NCBI GenBank assembly: GCA_934464705.1
Contig: CAKSKB010000019.1
Coordinates: 1 to 64,000 of the forward strand
Direction: 5' to 3'
Origin: an uncultured Clostridia bacterium
GTDB taxonomy: Bacteria > Bacillota > Clostridia > HGM11514
DNA: 64,000 bases
Under the pieces are notes generated by a model that searched no databases, had not been told where the DNA came from, and saw nothing but the letters and a program-made list of their open reading frames with translations. The translations under genes and the position numbers were made by a program. Below are positions 58,514 through 64,000 of this stretch, piece by piece (within the stretch, counting starts at the first letter, position 1; the number at the start of each line of letters is the position of its first letter).

Positions 58514-59029
58514 ATGGCAATGGTATTAAGAAGCGATAAGGTGGCATTTTACGGCGTTCCGGGTTCCGGGGCGGACAGCTCACCGACCTTTACAAGAATG
58601 AAGTATTTTACTTCGTTTACAACATCGAAAAATTCAAACGAGTACACAAGGCATTATGTTGACGAGAAGTACGAACAGACCGATGTGACGGGCATTTCGC
58701 CGTCAATAGATTTCGGTTTTGATGAATACACGCCCGATGCGGTAATTGATGATATTGTCAAAATCATAACCGAAGAAAAAATCGGTTCGGACGCTGTGCG
58801 TTCAATTGTTATTGTGGACTTTTCCAAGCCCGGTGAAACAGACGGCACTTACACTGCATACAAGCGCGACTGGGCGGTTATCCCTTCCTCTGAAGGTGAC
58901 GGCACGGACGCTTACACTTACAGCGGTACACTTAAAGTCAAAGGTGACCTTATAAAAGGTACTGCGACTATTTCAAAGCCTGCAAGCGGCGCGAGCAAGG
59001 AAAACGCAACGGAAATTACATTTGCCTAA
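58514..59029 (+). CDS. Major tail tube protein
   Basis: 171 residues, strand-rich. FTSFTTSKNSNEYTRHYVDE and DKYEQT-type segments fit Firmicutes tail tube proteins. Position before the chaperone pair is standard. AGGAGG precedes the ATG. Confidence 0.85.
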   Translation: MAMVLRSDKVAFYGVPGSGADSSPTFTRMKYFTSFTTSKNSNEYTRHYVDEKYEQTDVTGISPSIDFGFDEYTPDAVIDDIVKIITEEKIGSDAVRSIVIVDFSKPGETDGTYTAYKRDWAVIPSSEGDGTDAYTYSGTLKVKGDLIKGTATISKPASGASKENATEITFA

Positions 59030-59085
59030 AGCATACGGGGAGTTGAAACGCTCCCCGTTAATTTTTTATACGGAGGTTTTATCAT

Positions 59086-59433
59086 ATGAAAAAAGTTGTT
59101 AATTTTGAGGACAAATCAAAGGAAATCGAAATAAACGGTACGACTTACAAGATTTTACCACGAACACAGGATAGGTGCGACTGCCTGCTTAAATATGAAA
59201 CCATGCTTACGGGTGATGAAGGAATATCCGAAATAGATTTCTATGCAAACTGCATTGACATTATGCTCGGAAAGGGTGCATTTGCAAAAATCTTCGGCAA
59301 AAACAGAAAATCCGTACCGCTTGACCACGCCTACACTGTATATTCATACTGCGGTGAACTTTACAACGATGTTTTATTCGGTGAAATCAAAGCTGCCGCA
59401 GAGCGCAGGAAAATGGCTGCGCCGATTAAATAG
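59086..59433 (+). CDS. Tail assembly chaperone, first protein
   Basis: 115 residues in the gpG-like slot between tail tube and Gp15. It should coat the tape measure before tube assembly. Its stop overlaps the next GTG (TAGTG). No clean slippery heptamer is seen at the end, so coupling rather than frameshifting is likely. Confidence 0.75.
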   Translation: MKKVVNFEDKSKEIEINGTTYKILPRTQDRCDCLLKYETMLTGDEGISEIDFYANCIDIMLGKGAFAKIFGKNRKSVPLDHAYTVYSYCGELYNDVLFGEIKAAAERRKMAAPIK

Positions 59434-59990
59434 TGCGCCTTTATGAGCCTTTGCCGACCTCTATTGCGGTTTCGGGAAAGGAATACAAAATTCCTGTTGA
59501 TTTTCGTGTCTGGCTCAGAATTTCAAAGCTTATGAGCGGTGATACGCCGGACGAAATTAAGCTTTTTAATATCTGTTCTATTTTATTCAGGGAAGATTAT
59601 CCGGACAACCTCGTGGAAGCGTTTGAAAAAATTACGGATTTTATGCACTGCGGAAAAGGTCTTCAAAATGGCGAAAGCGGCGGATCGGCGGTCTATGATT
59701 TTGATTATGATGCCGAATATATTTATGCGGCATTCTACCAGCAATACGGTATTAATTTGAGTACGGCAGATTTACACTGGTGGGAGTTTAAAGCGCTTCT
59801 CTCCGGGCTTTGCGGCGAGTGCTTATTTACCAAAATTTTGGAATACAGGTCAACCGATATTTCAAAAATCCAAAACAAGGACCTTAAAAAGCACATAGCA
59901 CAAATGAAGAAGCTTTTTGCGCTTCCCGATATGAGGAGCGACAGCGAAAAAGAACGGGACTTTACAGATACTTTTGCAAAGTTTTACTGA
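59433..59990 (+). CDS. Gp15-family tail assembly protein
   Basis: 185 residues matching Phage_Gp15: RLYEPLPTSIAVSGKEYKI start, FRVWLRISKLM, and a C-terminal WWEFKALLSGL. GTG 59433 fits the family N-terminus. It is the second tail chaperone gene, directly before the tape measure. Confidence 0.85.
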   Translation: MRLYEPLPTSIAVSGKEYKIPVDFRVWLRISKLMSGDTPDEIKLFNICSILFREDYPDNLVEAFEKITDFMHCGKGLQNGESGGSAVYDFDYDAEYIYAAFYQQYGINLSTADLHWWEFKALLSGLCGECLFTKILEYRSTDISKIQNKDLKKHIAQMKKLFALPDMRSDSEKERDFTDTFAKFY

Positions 59991-60005
59991 CGGCGGTGAT
60001 TATAT

Positions 60006-63000
60006 TTGGCAAATTCAAAGTTAGTTATTAAAATTGACGGTGACACAAAAAAATTTAAAAAAGCATTATCGGAGATTGCGAAGTCCGCGAACCAATCATT
60101 TAACAAAACTGCTGCGGCTGTTCAAAAGTCTCAAAAAAACATAGATGAAAACACAGAAGAAATCAAAAAACTTAAAAAAGCGCTTGAAGATGCCGGAAAC
60201 CAAGGCAAAGAATCTTTCGAGGAAGTGGATGAAGGTGCAAAGAAGGCAAAATCAAGTTCTGAAAGCTTAAAAAACACTCTTGACGGTCTTGATAGCGTTG
60301 CAACAAAGGGACTTGCAGCGCTCACCGCAGCCGCTACAACAGTTGGAGGCGCACTTGCGTATTCTGCAAAAGAAGCCATGAATTATCAGACTTCTCTTGC
60401 GAAGGTTATGACAATTGCGGACACATCTAAGCTTCCGCTTGAAACTCTTCGGAAAGAGGTTTCGGAACTTTCTGATAAAACAGGAATTGCTGCAGCTGAC
60501 CTTAACGAAGCGGTTTATTCTGCAATCTCTGCTTCTGTAGATTCTGCCGATGCGGTTGCATTCACCGAAAAGGCGGTCAAGCTTGCAAAAGGCGGTTTTA
60601 CAGACACAGCAACAGCTGTTGATGTTATGACTACCGCCCTTAACGCTTACGGCCTTGAAGCAAGCGAAACAACAAGAATTTCGGATATTCTTATTGCAAC
60701 GCAGAACCGAGGCAAAACAACGGTTGGCGAGCTTGGTTCTTCAATCGGCCGTGTAATACCGACTGCTGCGGCTTTTGGGGTTGATATGGAGAACTTAGGC
60801 GCGGCGATGTCCATTCTTACCGCTAACGGTATCGCAACAGCGGAAGCCACAACATATCTAAACGGTATGCTGAACGAACTCGGCAAGGACGGGGCGCAGG
60901 CTTCCGAAAATCTAAAAGCTGCTACCGGAAAGAGTTTTGAACAGCTCACCAAAGAGGGCAAAAACCTCGGTGATGTAATTGCGCTTCTGGCGGATTATGC
61001 AGGAAAGTCAGGCAAGAAGGTTTCTGACATGTTCGGTTCAATCGAAGCCGGAAAAGCTGCCCTCACGCTTGCGAACAAGGGCGTTGATGAATACAATGAC
61101 AATCTTGCTTCAATGACGGGTGCGGCAGGTGCAACCGAAAAGGCTTTTGCAACTATGGAAGAGACTTCGGGTGCATCTCTCGAAAAGATTAAAACCAAAT
61201 TTCAAAACATTGCAATAGACATCGGTACTTCACTCCTGCCGACTATCAACGATGTTGCTTCCGGTATATCTTCGGCGCTTGGCAGTGCAAGGGTACGAAA
61301 TTCAATAAAGGACTTAAAGTCCAGCGCAAGTCAATTAGTTGCAAAATTCGGTGAACTTGCGGTGCAGAGCATTCCGAAAATGATTTCGGCGCTTACTTGG
61401 CTTACTAAAAACTTCGGCACAATTGCAAAATCGGTGCTTGTATTTTTTGCGGCGCTTAAAACTCTTAAAACTGCTATAAGCACCATTAATCTTATAAAAG
61501 GTGCGGTTGATATACTTTCTCCGGCGTTTACGGCCGCAACGGGTGCCGCAAAAGCGTTATGGGCGGTTATGGCGGCTAACCCTGCTTTGGCGGTTGTAGG
61601 TGCAATTGCGGCTCTTATTTCGGTTATAGGTATACTTGCCGCTTCAAGCGGAGAAGCCTCCGAAAAACAAAAAGCTCTTCGCAAAAGCATTGCCGAAAAC
61701 GGTGATGAAATTGACGAAATCTCGGCAAAAATGAAAGAGATTAACGATGAGTATGATTCAGCGGTTTCCGCGAGCGAAAGCTCGACAGCCTCAACACTTG
61801 CAGAAATTGAAGCGGATAAAAATCTTGTTTCGGAGCTTGAAGGGCTTATTGACGCCAACGGCAAAGTAAAAGAAGGTTATGAGGAGCGGGTTGATTACAT
61901 ATTAGGCGAAATGAACAGTGCTTACGACACCGAACTTGGGCGCTCGGGCGATGTAATAACCAAAAACGGCGAGGTTATAAACTCCTATGGCGAAATTAAA
62001 AAGGCCATAGAAGCCAATATGGACGCCTCCATGGCAGCGGCTATAATGAAGCAGTACGAAGATGAATATGCTGCGGCAGTTAAGCGCGCTGCGGACGCAA
62101 CAAAAGAGGCGGACAGCGCATCGCAGAACCAGGCACAAGCTTTTGAAACGCGAAAACAGATGCTTGCGGATTTGTCTGCCGAAATGGAGAAGAACGGGGC
62201 GGCTGCTTATGATACGGCGGCGGCAATAGAAGCACTGGAAGATGGCGGTTATGTAATTTATGATAAATTTGAAGATTGGGCCGGAGTAATACAAACAAAT
62301 ACTGATGAGTGGAAAGATAACGAAAAACAGATAAAAGATTGTCAGAAGGCTATTGATGAATATGGCGATGCTCAAAACGAGCTTGCGAGAATAGAGGGGC
62401 TTGTCAATGATTCAAGAGCGGCGTCCGCCGAGGGAAACAATCAAAAAATTATTAATTCCTACGCTTTATCTGCGGACGAGTTAAAGCACATCAACGAGCA
62501 AAATACATCGGATTTGCTTGCGGACATTAACAACCGAAAAACAGGTATTGAAAACCTCATGAGTCAAATTGAAACTGCCGTTAGCAAAGGCGATACAACC
62601 ACGGCTCAAAATTTGCGCACTCTTGTTCAGACGGCTATTTCAAACCTTTCTACTCTTGAAACCGAATATAAAAATGCCGGTGGAAATGCGCCGACAGACT
62701 TTGCGGAAGGTTTTTCAGAAAAACTCGGAACGATGAAAACGGCTATTGATAACGGTGCGGAGGCTGCAATTGCGGCATATCAGCTTAAGGCCGGCAGAGG
62801 TCCTACAAGAATTGTCGGTAATGATTCAATTGCCGGGTTTGGTGACAGTTTTACGGCTGCTGTACCGCAAATGCATTCTTGGGGTGCTATGCTTGGTTTT
62901 TCCTTTACAGCAGGTTACAAGGAATCGGTTCAGCAGCGTTCGCCTTCAAGGGTGCTCAAAAAATGCGGTGAGTACACAATTAAAGGTTTGGAACTCGGCA

Positions 63001-64000
63001 TTACACCCGGCATAAACATGGCAAAAGTTCTTGGAGTTAAAACGGGCGAAGCTTACAAAGAGGGTTACAAAAATTCGCTTGATATTCATTCTCCGTCAAA
63101 GGAAATGCAGAAAGTCGGTTCGGACACTACGCAAGGACTTCTTGACGGGCTTGATGAGCACACAAGAGAAATTATCAAGCTTGCGGAAGACACGGGTGAT
63201 GATGAACTTGAAACCGCTAAGTTTTACGCTTCCGAAAAACAGCGCATTGAGGACGAAAACTTTGATAAAGAGTACGCCGAAAAATTAAAAAATGCCAAGG
63301 ACGCGGAAGCCGCCGAAAAAATCAAGCAGGATTATATTACAAAAGCTCAAAAAGAGGGTCAGGATGCTTACCTCAAAGCCCTAAAGGCGGCGGCTGATTA
63401 CGAAAAGAAAGAGTATGACAAAAGGGTCAAGGCGGCAGAAGAATTTCAGAAGAAAATCCAGAAAACTTTTGAAAATCTCAAAAAAATATTTAGCGAAGAT
63501 GATTCTTTATATCAAAAATTCACCGTTAAAATGAATGATGGCAGCGAAATGTCATGGTATGAGCTGAAAGATTTCACGCAAAGCACAGAAGCGCTTGAAA
63601 TATATGCCGAAAAACTTAAAAAGCTCCGTGATATTCTTCCAGCGGATATGTATAGCGAAATCCAAAACATGAAAATGAGCGAGGGCGGTACGCTTGCCGA
63701 CCTTCTTTTGGCACTTAAGCCCGATGAACTTGAGGAGTATGTAAAAAAATGGCAGAAATATCACAGTGCGGTTGACGATGCAGCTTATAAATTTACACAA
63801 AGTTCTTATACAGATGAAACTGTTGCTGCTTCCGAAAAAGCGGAAAAAGTTGCGGAGGAAACGGGAAAATCTTTTGTTAACGGTTTTATTTCCAATATTA
63901 CAACTCTTCCGGAGCTTGTTGCCGCAGCTCTCGGGAGGGCATACGGCGGTACAAGCTCGCAGAGCACGGTTAACAACAATCAGACAAACACTTACAATTT
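60006..64000 (+). CDS. Tape measure protein, 3' end outside window
   Basis: At least 1331 residues, open at the last base. A TP901-type tail length domain (about 110-420: EAMNYQTSLAKVMTIAD, GKTTVGELGSSIGRVIP), hydrophobic Ala-rich segments near residues 480-550, long coiled coils, and an Asn-rich end (VNNNQTNTYN) that usually lies close to the C-terminus. TTG 60006 has GGCGGTGAT 5 bases upstream. It sets tail length and the length here predicts a siphovirus tail of substantial size. Confidence 0.92.
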   Translation, partial: MANSKLVIKIDGDTKKFKKALSEIAKSANQSFNKTAAAVQKSQKNIDENTEEIKKLKKALEDAGNQGKESFEEVDEGAKKAKSSSESLKNTLDGLDSVATKGLAALTAAATTVGGALAYSAKEAMNYQTSLAKVMTIADTSKLPLETLRKEVSELSDKTGIAAADLNEAVYSAISASVDSADAVAFTEKAVKLAKGGFTDTATAVDVMTTALNAYGLEASETTRISDILIATQNRGKTTVGELGSSIGRVIPTAAAFGVDMENLGAAMSILTANGIATAEATTYLNGMLNELGKDGAQASENLKAATGKSFEQLTKEGKNLGDVIALLADYAGKSGKKVSDMFGSIEAGKAALTLANKGVDEYNDNLASMTGAAGATEKAFATMEETSGASLEKIKTKFQNIAIDIGTSLLPTINDVASGISSALGSARVRNSIKDLKSSASQLVAKFGELAVQSIPKMISALTWLTKNFGTIAKSVLVFFAALKTLKTAISTINLIKGAVDILSPAFTAATGAAKALWAVMAANPALAVVGAIAALISVIGILAASSGEASEKQKALRKSIAENGDEIDEISAKMKEINDEYDSAVSASESSTASTLAEIEADKNLVSELEGLIDANGKVKEGYEERVDYILGEMNSAYDTELGRSGDVITKNGEVINSYGEIKKAIEANMDASMAAAIMKQYEDEYAAAVKRAADATKEADSASQNQAQAFETRKQMLADLSAEMEKNGAAAYDTAAAIEALEDGGYVIYDKFEDWAGVIQTNTDEWKDNEKQIKDCQKAIDEYGDAQNELARIEGLVNDSRAASAEGNNQKIINSYALSADELKHINEQNTSDLLADINNRKTGIENLMSQIETAVSKGDTTTAQNLRTLVQTAISNLSTLETEYKNAGGNAPTDFAEGFSEKLGTMKTAIDNGAEAAIAAYQLKAGRGPTRIVGNDSIAGFGDSFTAAVPQMHSWGAMLGFSFTAGYKESVQQRSPSRVLKKCGEYTIKGLELGITPGINMAKVLGVKTGEAYKEGYKNSLDIHSPSKEMQKVGSDTTQGLLDGLDEHTREIIKLAEDTGDDELETAKFYASEKQRIEDENFDKEYAEKLKNAKDAEAAEKIKQDYITKAQKEGQDAYLKALKAAADYEKKEYDKRVKAAEEFQKKIQKTFENLKKIFSEDDSLYQKFTVKMNDGSEMSWYELKDFTQSTEALEIYAEKLKKLRDILPADMYSEIQNMKMSEGGTLADLLLALKPDELEEYVKKWQKYHSAVDDAAYKFTQSSYTDETVAASEKAEKVAEETGKSFVNGFISNITTLPELVAAALGRAYGGTSSQSTVNNNQTNTYN

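Larger units (their letters stand above)
33161..64000. mobile_element. Temperate siphovirus-like prophage, right end outside window
   Basis: Integrase, repressor and ImmA, replication genes, terminase, portal, GP20 scaffold, capsid, tail tube, Gp15 and tape measure occur in the usual order. At least 30.8 kb lies here. The tape measure is still open at the last base, and no lysis or baseplate genes are seen yet. The base composition is visibly more AT-rich than the host half. Confidence 0.95.

Noticed and set aside
59401..59440. Programmed frameshift between the two tail chaperone genes
   Set aside because: No XXXYYYZ slippery heptamer at the overlap, and the GTG at 59433 matches the Gp15 family start.

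Overview
The window is a piece of a Clostridia (Firmicutes) chromosome carrying a large part of a temperate phage. The chromosomal half (about 1-33160) points to a gut-type, low-to-mid GC anaerobe. It has a MurT/GatD lipid II amidation pair, S-layer homology proteins, the alr-ndoAI-ndoA arrangement typical of Firmicutes, a THF riboswitch before folT, and scattered glycan enzymes (GH36, GH29, GH94 and a GH38-like protein). I infer an Oscillospirales-like bacterium but cannot place it further from sequence alone.

Layout, chromosome: 1-2124 a pair of metal-chaperone-type GTPases (COG0523 with a His-rich linker, then a CobW/YcgQ-like protein); 2139-4004 a GH36 enzyme; 4024-4757 an MNT nucleotidyltransferase plus a frameshifted HEPN partner; 4750-5534 promoter, THF riboswitch and folT; 5525-7590 gatD and murT on the minus strand; 7711-10551 a large GH38-like protein; 10634-12039 a regulated GH29 fucosidase unit; 12063-20567 an envelope operon (membrane-anchored protein, 1906-aa and 374-aa SLH proteins, SGNH hydrolase); 20610-20874 a frameshifted DUF2442 gene; 20971-32291 a dense housekeeping run (radical SAM/PDZ protein, der, plsY, gpsA, pncB, a GH94 phosphorylase, a small membrane protein, nnr, alr); 32288-33035 the ndoAI-ndoA toxin-antitoxin pair; 33088-33160 tRNA-Thr(CGT).

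Layout, prophage (33161 to beyond 64000; its right end and attR are outside the window): the integrase sits next to the 3' end of the tRNA gene, followed by a lysogeny switch (GIY-YIG coiled-coil membrane protein, ImmA peptidase, XRE repressor, three operator-like sites). Next comes an early region packed with membrane micro-proteins and three minus-strand genes, each with its own consensus promoter. A replication module (Gp157, RecA-like ATPase, DUF669, ERCC4 nuclease, CHC2 primase part, VirE helicase) leads into an AT-rich origin-like segment with iterons. A run of small Cys-rich genes and a pentapeptide-repeat protein ends with a DUF1492 late regulator. The late module holds TerS, TerL, portal, a MuF-type minor head protein with a toxin-like C-terminus, two small candidate immunity genes, a structured RNA candidate with two terminators, GP20 scaffold, capsid, connectors, tail tube, chaperones and a tape measure running off the end. 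It is a siphovirus-like genome.

Most interesting: the MuF toxin-like domain with its two small downstream genes (54055-54769), and the folded RNA candidate directly after them (54844-54957) that stands before two intrinsic terminators inside the late operon. With the promoter-then-terminator arrangement at 49617-49699, this suggests terminator-based control of late transcription, possibly antitermination.
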